From contig JAMCZK010000031.1 of NCBI GenBank assembly GCA_023485685.1, positions 1 through 40,674 of the forward strand: a stretch of 40,674 nt of DNA, in the 5' to 3' direction. Position numbers and translations under genes: made by a program. The notes under the pieces were generated by a model, which did no database searches, was not told where the DNA came from, and was given only the letters and a program-made list of their open reading frames with translations. Below, piece by piece: positions 8,153 through 18,696 of the stretch (positions are counted from its first letter, which is position 1; the number at the start of each line of letters is the position of its first letter). Source of the DNA: Chloroflexota bacterium. GTDB lineage: Bacteria > Chloroflexota > Anaerolineae > Anaerolineales > UBA11579.

Positions 8153-8778
8153 ATTCAGTCGAGGTTTTGAAGGAAGTCGCGGCACAGGCCGCAATCTGTA
8201 CCAAATGCGAGTTGCAATACTCGCGCAAACTGGCGGTCCCCGGAGAAGGGCCCGCGGACGCCGAGATCTTCTTCATAGGCGAGGGACCCGGTTTCCACGA
8301 AAATGAACAGGGTCGACCTTTTGTAGGTGCGGCCGGCCAATTCTTGGAAGAATTGCTGGCGAGCATTCATTTGAGGCGCGAACAGGTCTTTATAACCAAC
8401 GTGGTAAAATGTCGCCCGCCCGGAAACCGAGATCCGCAAACTGAAGAGCTGGCAGCCTGCAGCGATTATTTGGAACGGCAGATCCTTGCCATCAATCCCA
8501 GGGTCATCGTCACTCTGGGGCGCTATTCTTTGGCGCGCTTTTTGCCGAATGCAAAAATCAGCGAAATCCATGGACAGGCCGTGCGTGTGCACGGAAGATT
8601 GATGGTGCCCATGTACCATCCCGCGGCGGCACTGCACCAGCCTTCACTGCGCAGCGTAGTGGAAGCGGACTTCGCCCGGCTGCCCGAATGGATGGCGAAA
8701 GCGGGCACCGTGCCTGAAATTCCGAGTGAACCCGTGGCTCAGGAAGCTCAAAGCCCAGAACAGTTAAGCCTATTTTAG
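8149..8778 (+). CDS. Uracil-DNA glycosylase, family 4 (iron-sulfur type)
   Basis: Removes uracil from DNA to start base-excision repair. It has 209 residues with GTG start overlapping the rimI stop (GTGA). The four cysteines that hold the 4Fe-4S cluster are all present: C17 and C20 (CTKC), C88 (VKCRPP) and C104. The active-site motif is GEGPG (44-48), followed by GRPFVGAAG, and the second catalytic region is MYHPAAALHQ. This is the family 4/5 signature seen in thermophiles and many anaerobes. Residues after about 185 form a short variable tail. The gene ends 7 bases before the polysaccharide cluster begins, so the two may be cotranscribed. Confidence 0.92.
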   Translation: MNSVEVLKEVAAQAAICTKCELQYSRKLAVPGEGPADAEIFFIGEGPGFHENEQGRPFVGAAGQFLEELLASIHLRREQVFITNVVKCRPPGNRDPQTEELAACSDYLERQILAINPRVIVTLGRYSLARFLPNAKISEIHGQAVRVHGRLMVPMYHPAAALHQPSLRSVVEADFARLPEWMAKAGTVPEIPSEPVAQEAQSPEQLSLF

Positions 8779-8785
8779 AGGTGAA

Positions 8786-10105
8786 ATGACCGATATTCGA
8801 TCCTCATTGGTGGGTAAACTGCGCGACCGCAGTGCAAAAATGGCAGTGCTTGGCCTCGGCTACGTGGGCCTCCCTTTTGCCACTGTGTTCGCCGAGGCCG
8901 GCTTCGAAGTTGTCGGGGTAGACCCGGATCCTAGAAAAGTGCACGCGATCAATGCAGGGAAATCCTATATCGGCGATGTGGAGAACGAACAAGTCGCCCG
9001 ACTGGTAAAAGCCAGGAAATTGCGCGCCACAACGGATTTTTCGGAGTTGGCCAATGTGGATGCGGTGAGCATTTGTGTGCCTACGCCATTGCGCAAGACG
9101 GGCGACCCGGATCTCTCCTTTATTGTTTCGGCTGCAGAGAAGTTGGCGGACCACATGCACCCGGGCATGGTTATCGTACTGGAATCTACAACTTATCCCG
9201 GAACGACGCGCGAACTGATGCTGGACATGCTGGCAGGAAAAAGCGGCATGAAAGTGGGCGAGGATTTCTTTTTGGCGTTTTCGCCGGAGCGAGTGGACCC
9301 TGGCCGTACGGATTGGACCACCTCCAACATGCCCAAGGTAGTCGGTGGAGTCACCAAGGTTTGCGGAGAAGTTGCTTCGCTGTGGTATTCGCAGGCGTTA
9401 AAGACAGTAGTGCCGGTGAGTTCAGCGGAAGTGGCCGAGATGGCCAAGCTGCTGGAGAATACCTTCCGCATGGTGAACATCGGCCTGGTGAATGAGATGG
9501 CGCTGATGTGCAATCGCCTGGGTGTCGATGTATGGGAGGTGATCGATGCCGCGGCCACCAAACCTTTCGGATTCATGAAATTTACACCGGGCCCCGGCCT
9601 GGGTGGGCACTGCATCCCAATCGACCCCCTGTACCTATCCTGGAAGTTAAAAGAACTCAACTATACGGCGCGCTTTATTGAACTGGCTTCGGAAATCAAT
9701 ACCAGCATGCCCCGCTATGTCGTTGGCCGGGTGCAGGACGCCCTCAACGAGCACAGTAAATCGCTCAATGGCAGCAAGGTATTGGTGCTGGGGACCGCCT
9801 ACAAGCCGGACATCGATGACCTGCGCGAATCGCCTGCGTTAGACGTGATCGCCTTGCTGCGCGAGAAAAAAGCGGAGGTCGTGTATCACGACCCCTACAT
9901 CCCACATATGGACCATGAGGATTGGGCGCTGGATAGTGTGCCCGACTATATGAAGGCAGCCAGGGAAGCCGATGTGGTAGTGATTGTGACCAACCATAAG
10001 GTTTACGACTACCCGGGGCTGCTGAAGCAAAGCAAACTTATCGTCGATACACGTAACGCCTACGGGCAGCTTGCCAAGGGCGATCCCAAAGTGGTTGGAC
10101 TTTAG
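8786..10105 (+). CDS. UDP-N-acetyl-sugar / UDP-glucose 6-dehydrogenase family protein (WbpA/WecC/TviB-like)
   Basis: Four-electron oxidation of a UDP-hexose (probably an N-acetylated sugar) to the uronic acid, for polysaccharide synthesis in the cytoplasm. It has 439 residues. Rossmann motif GLGYVGLP is at 23-30 and PTPLRKTGDPDLS near 100. The Lys region is LLENTFRMVNIGLVNE, and the catalytic Cys lies in GLGGHCIPIDPLYL (about 265-280). C-terminal UDP-binding sequence includes GTAYKPDIDDLRESPA. The GHCIPIDPLYLSWK form resembles the WbpA branch more than plain UDP-glucose dehydrogenase, but the substrate is inferred. Shine-Dalgarno GAGGTGA precedes the ATG, 7 bases after the glycosylase stop. 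Its stop overlaps the next start (TAGTG). Confidence 0.88.
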   Translation: MTDIRSSLVGKLRDRSAKMAVLGLGYVGLPFATVFAEAGFEVVGVDPDPRKVHAINAGKSYIGDVENEQVARLVKARKLRATTDFSELANVDAVSICVPTPLRKTGDPDLSFIVSAAEKLADHMHPGMVIVLESTTYPGTTRELMLDMLAGKSGMKVGEDFFLAFSPERVDPGRTDWTTSNMPKVVGGVTKVCGEVASLWYSQALKTVVPVSSAEVAEMAKLLENTFRMVNIGLVNEMALMCNRLGVDVWEVIDAAATKPFGFMKFTPGPGLGGHCIPIDPLYLSWKLKELNYTARFIELASEINTSMPRYVVGRVQDALNEHSKSLNGSKVLVLGTAYKPDIDDLRESPALDVIALLREKKAEVVYHDPYIPHMDHEDWALDSVPDYMKAAREADVVVIVTNHKVYDYPGLLKQSKLIVDTRNAYGQLAKGDPKVVGL

Positions 10106-11073
10106 TGCCCCGCTATCTGGTTACAGGCGTAGCGGGCTTCATCGGCGCCCGGGTGGCAGGACTGCTGCTTGACGCGGGACACGCCGTGGTAGGTCTAGAC
10201 AATATGAACACGTCCTACGACGTGCGCATGAAGGAATATCGCCTCAAAGGCTTGCAGGGGCGAGGCGGGTTTGAATTTCATCGCCTGGATATTTCTGATC
10301 GCGAGGTTATCAACCAACTGGATGGTAAGCTCAATGCAGTGATCAACCTGGCAGCGCGCGCGGGGGTGCGTGATAGCGTAGAGGACCCCTGGGCTTATCT
10401 CGAGTCGAATATTACAGGCACATTGAATTTGCTGGAGCTGTGTCGTCGTCAGGGAATCTCGAAATTCGTGCTGGCGTCCACGTCTAGCATCTATGGTGCC
10501 GATGCGCCGCTGCCCACCGCGGAAACCGCCGACAGCAGCCTCCCGCTGCAGCCGTACGCTGCCAGTAAGAAGGGCGCTGAGGCCATGTGTCATGCCTACC
10601 ATTTCCTCTACGGTATTGACGTGACCATTGTGCGTTACTTCACTGTATATGGGCCCGCGGGACGGCCCAATATGTCCATGTTCCGGTTCGTACAAAGCAT
10701 CAGTGAGGGCAGCCTCATTCAATTACTGGGCGATGGCAATCAGACTCGCGGTTTCACTTATATTGATGATATTGCCCGCGGCACGATCTTGGCGTTGAAG
10801 CCGGTGGGCTTCGAGATCATAAACCTTGGTGGTCATGAATCGATCTCAATAAATGATTTGATCGCCATGCTTGAGAAATCCATCGGACGCAAAGCAATTG
10901 TTGAGCAGCAGCCTGCCGAAAAGGCAGATATGATGGCCAGTTGGGCGGATGTGAGCAAAGCCGGCAAACTGTTGGGCTGGGAACCGCAAGTGGGATTGAA
11001 AGAAGGCGTCGCCAGGATGGTGGATTGGTATATGTCGGAACGATCCTGGGCATCCAAGATTAAGCCCGATTGA
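10105..11073 (+). CDS. NAD-dependent nucleotide-sugar epimerase/dehydratase (extended SDR, UDP-uronate 4-epimerase-like)
   Basis: Extended short-chain dehydrogenase of 322 residues with a GTG start that overlaps the previous stop by one base. NAD-binding GVAGFIG lies at 8-14 and the acidic NAD-ribose residue is in GLDNMN. ARAGVRDSVEDP and the active-site pair STSSIYG and YAASKKGAE (YxxxK, about 149-153) follow, then RYFTVYGPAGRPNM and FTYIDDIA. This is the pattern of UDP-glucuronate/UDP-GlcNAcA 4-epimerases. Placement right after the dehydrogenase suggests it epimerises that enzyme's product. GalE-type activity on a neutral sugar cannot be excluded. Confidence 0.85.
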   Translation: MPRYLVTGVAGFIGARVAGLLLDAGHAVVGLDNMNTSYDVRMKEYRLKGLQGRGGFEFHRLDISDREVINQLDGKLNAVINLAARAGVRDSVEDPWAYLESNITGTLNLLELCRRQGISKFVLASTSSIYGADAPLPTAETADSSLPLQPYAASKKGAEAMCHAYHFLYGIDVTIVRYFTVYGPAGRPNMSMFRFVQSISEGSLIQLLGDGNQTRGFTYIDDIARGTILALKPVGFEIINLGGHESISINDLIAMLEKSIGRKAIVEQQPAEKADMMASWADVSKAGKLLGWEPQVGLKEGVARMVDWYMSERSWASKIKPD

Positions 11074-11084
11074 ATTCTCCTCAC

Positions 11085-11090
11085 TAGAAT
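11085..11090 (+). promoter_or_regulatory. Internal -10 box before the flippase gene
   Basis: TAGAAT ends 8 bases before ATG 11099, in the 25-base gap after the epimerase. No Shine-Dalgarno is present, so a leaderless internal transcript is likely. Inference from position. Confidence 0.45.
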
Positions 11091-11098
11091 GCCCTTGA

Positions 11099-12454
11099 AT
11101 GTTTAGACTCCCGCTCGAACGTCTGGAACAACTTTACCTACGCGTCTTCGATACTGAATTACTACGTCGCATCCTGCGCAATTCAAGCTACCTGGTTAGC
11201 GCCACGGTGCTCTCCGCGGGGATGGGCATGGTGCAAGGCGCCATTCAGGTGCGGGTGGTCGGTGTAGCCAGTGTCGGCTTATTGGCCGCCTTAGTCACTT
11301 TCACCAACGTGCTCAACCGTTTCACCTCTTTCCGCATTGACGAACTAGTCGTTCGCTACGTACGTCTATATGAAGAGCGCAAACAGCATGAACGGGCTGC
11401 TGCCGTATACAAGATTGCGGCATTGCTGGAATTGGGCGGCAATGCGCTGGCTTTTCTATTGATCCTTTTGCTGGCACCACTTGGTGTGGAACTTTTTTCA
11501 GATCAAGGCGGGGTTGAGTACCTTTTTATTCTTTATGGTTCTTTGGTGCTGATCAACGTATTCTTCGATAGTTCCGATGGGATTCTGCAAGTCTTCAATC
11601 GCTTTGGCGCCAAGTCCGTTATCGATATCACGCAGAGTGTGATCCGGCTTGGCTTGACGGTCTTGGTCTGGCTGACTGGCGGCGGGATGACTGAAATTAT
11701 TTTGGCGGAATTGGCTGGGCGTTTGGTACGCTCGGCTGCGGTTTTGGCCGTAGCGCTTTCTACTGCGCGGAAACAATGGGGTGCTGGCTGGTGGCGCACA
11801 CCCTTTAGCGTCCTCAAGGAGGATCGACGTAGCTTGCTCACCTTCGCCTTCAGTACCAATCTCAGTGCCACCGTAAGCCTGGTGGCCAAGGACAGCGAAG
11901 ATCTGTGGGCTAATGCATTCCTCGGCAACCTGGTGGGTGGCTACTACGCCGTCGCGCGGGCGCTGATCGGATTCTTGCAGATCCCGGTCAGCCCATTGCC
12001 TTCGACCACGTATCCGGAGCTTTCACGCGCGGTAGCGAAAGACGATTGGAAGTCGGTGCGACATGTATTGCGTCGCGGTTCTATGCTAGCCGCGCTGTAT
12101 TCCCTGCCAGTGGCGGCTTTCTTGATCTTGTTCGGCCCGCAAGTGATCACCCTGTACACAAAACAAGACCTGCCGGAGGTGTACGCGCCGTTATTGGTAT
12201 TGTTGATGGGTTATTCGGTCGTTAATATCTTTTATTGGAGTCGTGCGGCTTTATTGGCGTTCAACCGCCCGGTGTTTCCAACTATCGTCAACACCATTGG
12301 CATGGTATTAAAAGTCGTTGGGATATTTATTTTCGCGCCCTTGGGGGCTGTGGCTTTTGCAGCACTGCTTGCGGGTTACTATGTGTTCACTGTGGGCATA
12401 GCAGTGATCCGCATCCTCCAAGATGTGCGCGCTCACTTGGCTTCCTCGGCTTAG
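11099..12454 (+). CDS. Polysaccharide flippase, Wzx/MATE-like superfamily
   Basis: Integral membrane protein of 451 residues with about 12 hydrophobic segments. It is expected to flip undecaprenyl-linked sugar units across the membrane. It opens with RNSSYLVSATVLSAGMGMVQGA, typical of polysaccharide-biosynthesis exporters, and has the usual repeated pairs of helices separated by short charged loops (for example ARKQWGAGWW near 223). A conserved stretch around 255-290 (NLSATVSLVAKDSEDLW) resembles the lipid-linked-oligosaccharide flippases of this superfamily. The context is sugar-nucleotide enzymes upstream and glycosyltransferases downstream. Substrate unknown. Confidence 0.82.
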   Translation: MFRLPLERLEQLYLRVFDTELLRRILRNSSYLVSATVLSAGMGMVQGAIQVRVVGVASVGLLAALVTFTNVLNRFTSFRIDELVVRYVRLYEERKQHERAAAVYKIAALLELGGNALAFLLILLLAPLGVELFSDQGGVEYLFILYGSLVLINVFFDSSDGILQVFNRFGAKSVIDITQSVIRLGLTVLVWLTGGGMTEIILAELAGRLVRSAAVLAVALSTARKQWGAGWWRTPFSVLKEDRRSLLTFAFSTNLSATVSLVAKDSEDLWANAFLGNLVGGYYAVARALIGFLQIPVSPLPSTTYPELSRAVAKDDWKSVRHVLRRGSMLAALYSLPVAAFLILFGPQVITLYTKQDLPEVYAPLLVLLMGYSVVNIFYWSRAALLAFNRPVFPTIVNTIGMVLKVVGIFIFAPLGAVAFAALLAGYYVFTVGIAVIRILQDVRAHLASSA

Positions 12455-12457
12455 CTA

Positions 12458-14598
<2,141 letters not shown>

Positions 14599-14628
14599 CG
14601 CGAAGAAAATCTCTGATACCGGAGATCA

Positions 14629-16722
14629 ATGTATTGGTATCGTGACGGCAACCCTCTGAGCTTGCTGCCCTGGCTGGTGGTCATGCTGGTCGCTTGGTTG
14701 GCGGGTTGGCTGCTGGCAACGCATGCCTTCCGCCTTCAAGCACGTGAACGCCTCATCGCCGGTCTTGGCCTGGGTTTGGTGCTTTACGTTTGGCTGGCGA
14801 ACCTAATAGGTCATTGGCTTTCACCCGATCTCACATTTTTACTTCCTGCGCTCATCTTGCTGATTGTTGGCGTCCTGTTTGGTTGGCGTCGCAAAGAAGG
14901 CCTCTGGCTGGACCGCGAGGATTTAAGAGTTTGGCCCTGGCTGTTGGCTGGCTTGGGGCTCGTGTGGCTATTCCTGCTTTGGAGCAAAGGTCTCACGCTC
15001 TTCGATGAGCACAAGAACCTGTCGCTAATTTCCATTATTGGTAATGGGGATATTCCTCCGCGATTCTTTCCCAATTATCCGCTCAACTTTATTTACCACT
15101 ATGGTTTCCATTTCATTGGCGCCAGTTTGATGCGCCTCGGTGGCATGCTCCCGTGGAGCGCATTCGACGTATCGAAGGCGCTCCTGTGGGGTGAAATGCT
15201 GCTGCTGGCTGTTTTATTGGGCAAACGTTACATCGGCCAGCGCTGGGGCGGCTGGGCTGCGGCGGCTGTGGTTGCATTGGCAAGCGGTACACGCTATTTG
15301 TTGTTGTTGTTACCTCCCGCATTTTTGTTACAAGCCGACAAGGTTGTTCGGCTACAGGGTACCAGTGCGCTGATCGGCAAGCCGTTTTCTGAGGCGCTGA
15401 TCTCGCCCTGGCCCGTGGATGGCGGGCCGCCCATGCCGTATATGTTCGGCTTCCTCAACGGCATCATGGATCCCATGGTGATGGCGCACCAGGGGCCGAA
15501 TATTTTCTCAGTGCTCATCTTGCTGCTGGTCTGGTTACTATTGCCGCGCCTGGCCAGCCGCTGGTCAATACTCTTGGTGGCGGCTGCATTCGCCACCTGG
15601 GCTTTGGCTTGGGAAACGACTTACGCGCTCTTTATTTCTGGACTGATTGTGTTTACCATCATTTATTTCTGGCAGAAACGTAATTTGAGATTGCCGGATT
15701 TCAATTCCGTATTGGCCGCTGCGGCTCTTTCGATTCCTGTTGCGCTGCTGCAGGGTGGCACGCTGACTGAGCTGGTCCGTGATTTCTTGTTCGGCATCGA
15801 GGGTCCCGGGTTGTTGCAATCTTTCGGTTTCAGCAATCTGCTCTCATCATTAGGGACTAGCTTAGCTCATTTCGGTTTCGCCGTCAGTATTCCATCCGCT
15901 CCGACGAGTAGTGTTCTGGGATTTTCGTTTCGCTGGCCACCTGCCATCCTGTCCTCCCATTTGGGTGCTTTGAGTCTTTTCTCCCCGGTTCAACTGGTCG
16001 TTGGTTTGTTCGAACTTGGTCCGGTCATTCTATTCACGCCCTGGATTACGCGCTGGGCTTGGCGCCGCGCCAATGCCGGCGACTGGGTGCTGGGAGTTTT
16101 GGCCACCACCGCTTGGCTCGGCCTGTTTATCCCTATGTTCCTTCAATACGAAGCCGACCGGGATATTTCGCGACTGAGTTGGCAGGCTCTGCTCACCTGG
16201 ACGATCTTATTGGCTTTTGTGGTGACCGACCAAGCTTTCCCATGGCGCCCGTGGATTCGGCAAGCCGCCATGGGCAGCTTGGCCATCATGGTCTTCGGGG
16301 GCCTGGTAATTGCCGGCACACAGTTTTCGGCGGCCAGTACTACGCGGTTGGGTGATGGCTACAACGAGTTGGACGCCGCTATCGCCGCGCAAATCTGGGG
16401 GCGGATTCCTGCGGATGCGATAGTCTTTGGCCCCATGGGCAGCACCACAGTCCTGACCGGCCACCTGAGTGGGCAATTGCTCAGTGAGCCGCCTCCCAGC
16501 GATATATGGCACTCTTTAATGGCCACTCCTTCATTAGAGCGATTACTGGCCGGGGGATACGACTTCGCCTATATCGACAGCCGCGTTTGGGATGATCTGG
16601 CTCCCGAAATCCAGGCTGCTTCTGGATTGGACACCGACTGCGTTGTGACTTTTGCCGAAGTTTGGGATAATTCGCACGTTAATTTCCGCCGTATGCTAGA
16701 CTTGCGGCCCTGCAAACCTTAG
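14629..16722 (+). CDS. Large multi-spanning membrane protein, unrecognised (possible GT-C-type glycosyltransferase or polymerase)
   Basis: 697 residues with about 13 to 15 hydrophobic segments, from residue 12 to about 595, then a soluble C-terminal part of roughly 100 residues. I do not recognise the family. Suggestive features are an acidic/aromatic first large loop (TLFDEHKNLSLISIIGNGDI, followed by HYGFHF), an NGIMDPMVMAHQG loop, and a C-terminal domain with VFGPMGST and ALIW-type sites. The acidic first loop and extracytoplasmic tail resemble GT-C glycosyltransferases, and its place among polysaccharide genes fits either such an enzyme or a Wzy-like polymerase. Shine-Dalgarno GGAG lies 5 bases upstream. 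A second giant membrane protein occurs at 18697. Confidence 0.7.
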   Translation: MYWYRDGNPLSLLPWLVVMLVAWLAGWLLATHAFRLQARERLIAGLGLGLVLYVWLANLIGHWLSPDLTFLLPALILLIVGVLFGWRRKEGLWLDREDLRVWPWLLAGLGLVWLFLLWSKGLTLFDEHKNLSLISIIGNGDIPPRFFPNYPLNFIYHYGFHFIGASLMRLGGMLPWSAFDVSKALLWGEMLLLAVLLGKRYIGQRWGGWAAAAVVALASGTRYLLLLLPPAFLLQADKVVRLQGTSALIGKPFSEALISPWPVDGGPPMPYMFGFLNGIMDPMVMAHQGPNIFSVLILLLVWLLLPRLASRWSILLVAAAFATWALAWETTYALFISGLIVFTIIYFWQKRNLRLPDFNSVLAAAALSIPVALLQGGTLTELVRDFLFGIEGPGLLQSFGFSNLLSSLGTSLAHFGFAVSIPSAPTSSVLGFSFRWPPAILSSHLGALSLFSPVQLVVGLFELGPVILFTPWITRWAWRRANAGDWVLGVLATTAWLGLFIPMFLQYEADRDISRLSWQALLTWTILLAFVVTDQAFPWRPWIRQAAMGSLAIMVFGGLVIAGTQFSAASTTRLGDGYNELDAAIAAQIWGRIPADAIVFGPMGSTTVLTGHLSGQLLSEPPPSDIWHSLMATPSLERLLAGGYDFAYIDSRVWDDLAPEIQAASGLDTDCVVTFAEVWDNSHVNFRRMLDLRPCKP

Positions 16723-16726
16723 GCCC

Positions 16727-17740
16727 ATGGCGCTCAAACAAATCAAACGACGTATCACTCGGCCGCCCAAAACCAGCATGACGGTTTCTGTGGTCGTGCC
16801 GGTATTTAATGAAGTGCAAAGTGTCCCGGAACTGCATCGGCGAATCTCGAAAGCTCTTGCAGGGAGCCACCAGGTTTGGGAGATTGTTTTCGTAGACGAT
16901 GGCAGCAATGACGGCAGCCTGCAAGCCATGGAAATGCTGGCTGCGAAAGACCCCTTCCACACCCGTGTAGTGGCTCTGCGCCGTAACTTCGGGCAGACGG
17001 CGGCCATCTCGGCAGGCATCGACCATTCCACTGGCGAAATCATTGTGCTCATGGATGGCGATCTGCAAAATGACCCCGCGGATATTCCCAAGTTGCTCGC
17101 AGAAATCGCCAACGGCTACGATCTGGTGAGCGGCTGGCGCAAATTCCGTAAGGACAATTTCATTACGCGCACCTTTCCATCTATGGTGGCGAATTGGGTT
17201 ATTTCCCGAGTGACCGGAGTATCCTTACACGATTATGGCTGCACCCTCAAAGCTTACCGTCGAGAAGTGCTGACTGGCTTCCGCTTGTATGGAGAAATGC
17301 ATCGTTTTATCCCGGCCTACGCGGGTTATGTGGGTGCCAGGATTACCGAAGTGCCGGTGCAGCATCATCCTCGAGAGCACGGCAAAAGTAATTATGGTTT
17401 GAACCGCGCCATCAAGGTGGTTTTGGATTTGTTCACAGTTAAATTCCTTAGCGGTTATGTGAACAAGCCCATTTATTTATTCGGAGGCGTGGGTGTCGGT
17501 TTCGGTTTTGCCGGCGTGATGGGTTTGGTTTTTCTCTTCGTGCGGCGCACGCTTTACGGAACCTCTACCGTTGATTCGCCAATATTTCTTTTAAGCGCCC
17601 TGCTATTTGTCTTGGGAGTACAGTCCATTTTATTGGGGTTGCTGGCCGAGATGTCGGTACGCACCTACCATGAATCGCAGTCAAAGCCTATTTACACGGT
17701 GAGGTATGTGATCCGGAGAGCGAATGGCAAGGGCCACTAA
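16727..17740 (+). CDS. Glycosyltransferase family 2, DPM1/ArnC/GtrB-like, with C-terminal membrane helices
   Basis: Transfers a sugar from a nucleotide donor to a polyprenyl phosphate at the inner membrane. It has 337 residues. The GT-A domain has VVVPVFNEVQSVPEL (about 25-39), VDDGSNDGS, RNFGQTAAISAGI and the metal-binding MDGDLQNDP (DxD, about 108). SGWRKFRKDN and TLKAYRREV follow. Two transmembrane segments lie at about 245-275 and 285-315. This layout matches polyprenyl-phosphate sugar synthases. It starts 4 bases after the previous stop and overlaps the next gene by 17 bases. It could supply lipid-linked sugar to the neighbouring multi-spanning proteins. Confidence 0.88.
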   Translation: MALKQIKRRITRPPKTSMTVSVVVPVFNEVQSVPELHRRISKALAGSHQVWEIVFVDDGSNDGSLQAMEMLAAKDPFHTRVVALRRNFGQTAAISAGIDHSTGEIIVLMDGDLQNDPADIPKLLAEIANGYDLVSGWRKFRKDNFITRTFPSMVANWVISRVTGVSLHDYGCTLKAYRREVLTGFRLYGEMHRFIPAYAGYVGARITEVPVQHHPREHGKSNYGLNRAIKVVLDLFTVKFLSGYVNKPIYLFGGVGVGFGFAGVMGLVFLFVRRTLYGTSTVDSPIFLLSALLFVLGVQSILLGLLAEMSVRTYHESQSKPIYTVRYVIRRANGKGH

Positions 17741-18686
17741 TTCCCGGTCGAGTTACTCCACACCCGGGGGGCTTTTGCGCGTCTTGGGGACCCTGGTCGC
17801 ATTGGGGCTGGTGATCTATCTCGTCGCCCAGCAGGGTTGGCAGGATATTGCAGATGCGGTGGCGCGGATCGAGCTCTGGCGCTTTGCCCTCGCAATTGCC
17901 CTCACGGTAATCTCGCGCGTCGCCGTCGGCCGCCGCTGGTATGTGCTGCTGCGCTCGGGTGGCGTAAACGCTTCCTGGCCACAAAGCCTGCGCATCACAT
18001 TCGCGGGCTTGTTTGCCAATAACTTCTTGCCCACTACGGTGGGCGGTGACCTGGCCCGCATGGCGGGAGCGCTGCAGGTGGGCTTCGATGCTACTGTGTC
18101 GGCCGCCTCACTGGTTGCAGATCGCCTGATAGGTTTGCTGGGCTTCGCCTTCACGTTGCCAATAGGCCTGCAAATCCTGGCGAAGGCGAATTTGCAAGCC
18201 GGGATGGCTCTTCCGCTGATGATGTTGGCGGCGCAAACCAATTGGATGGCACGCATGACGAACCGCGTGCGCAAGATTTGGGAAAGATTATCGAGGGCGA
18301 TTCGGCTTTGGATAAGCCAGCCGCGCGCGTTGATGACCGCCCTCTTCTTTACATTCGTTCATATGGCCTGCTTGTTTGCTACCCTCTATATTCTGTTGGA
18401 GGGCATGAACGACCCGATGCCATTTTGGTCGGTGGCTGGGTTGCAGAGTTTGGTCTATATCGTCACATTGATCCCCATTAGCATCAGCGGCTGGGGCGTG
18501 CAGGAATTCTCCAGCAGTTTTGCTTTCTCGGCGCTGGGCGGGGTGGATCCGGCCAACAGCCTGGTGCTGGCCCTGCTGATCCGCACGTTATACGTGCTGG
18601 TGAGCTTGCCGGGAGCGTTGGTGCTCTCCGATGTGCTGCCTGGGATGGCAAAAGCGCAACCGTTATTATCGAAACTGGATGGGTAG
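17724..18686 (+). CDS. Lysylphosphatidylglycerol-synthase-TM-like membrane protein (UPF0104 family)
   Basis: Multi-spanning protein of 320 residues with about 7 or 8 helices and the family motif ANNFLPTTVGGDLARM (about 91-106). It also has AGLQSLVYIVTLIPISISGWGVQE near 233-256, a region usual in this flippase-like domain. The catalytic domain of true lysyl-PG synthases is absent. Such stand-alone proteins commonly sit in polysaccharide or lipid clusters and are presumed transporters or accessory proteins. The start overlaps the glycosyltransferase upstream by 17 bases. Confidence 0.8.
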   Translation: MARATNSRSSYSTPGGLLRVLGTLVALGLVIYLVAQQGWQDIADAVARIELWRFALAIALTVISRVAVGRRWYVLLRSGGVNASWPQSLRITFAGLFANNFLPTTVGGDLARMAGALQVGFDATVSAASLVADRLIGLLGFAFTLPIGLQILAKANLQAGMALPLMMLAAQTNWMARMTNRVRKIWERLSRAIRLWISQPRALMTALFFTFVHMACLFATLYILLEGMNDPMPFWSVAGLQSLVYIVTLIPISISGWGVQEFSSSFAFSALGGVDPANSLVLALLIRTLYVLVSLPGALVLSDVLPGMAKAQPLLSKLDG

Positions 18687-18696
18687 ACTCTCGAGA

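Noticed and set aside
7592-8194. 200-codon minus-strand open frame opposite rimI
   Set aside because: Antisense of rimI; GNAT motifs are clear on the plus strand and the operon overlaps fit.
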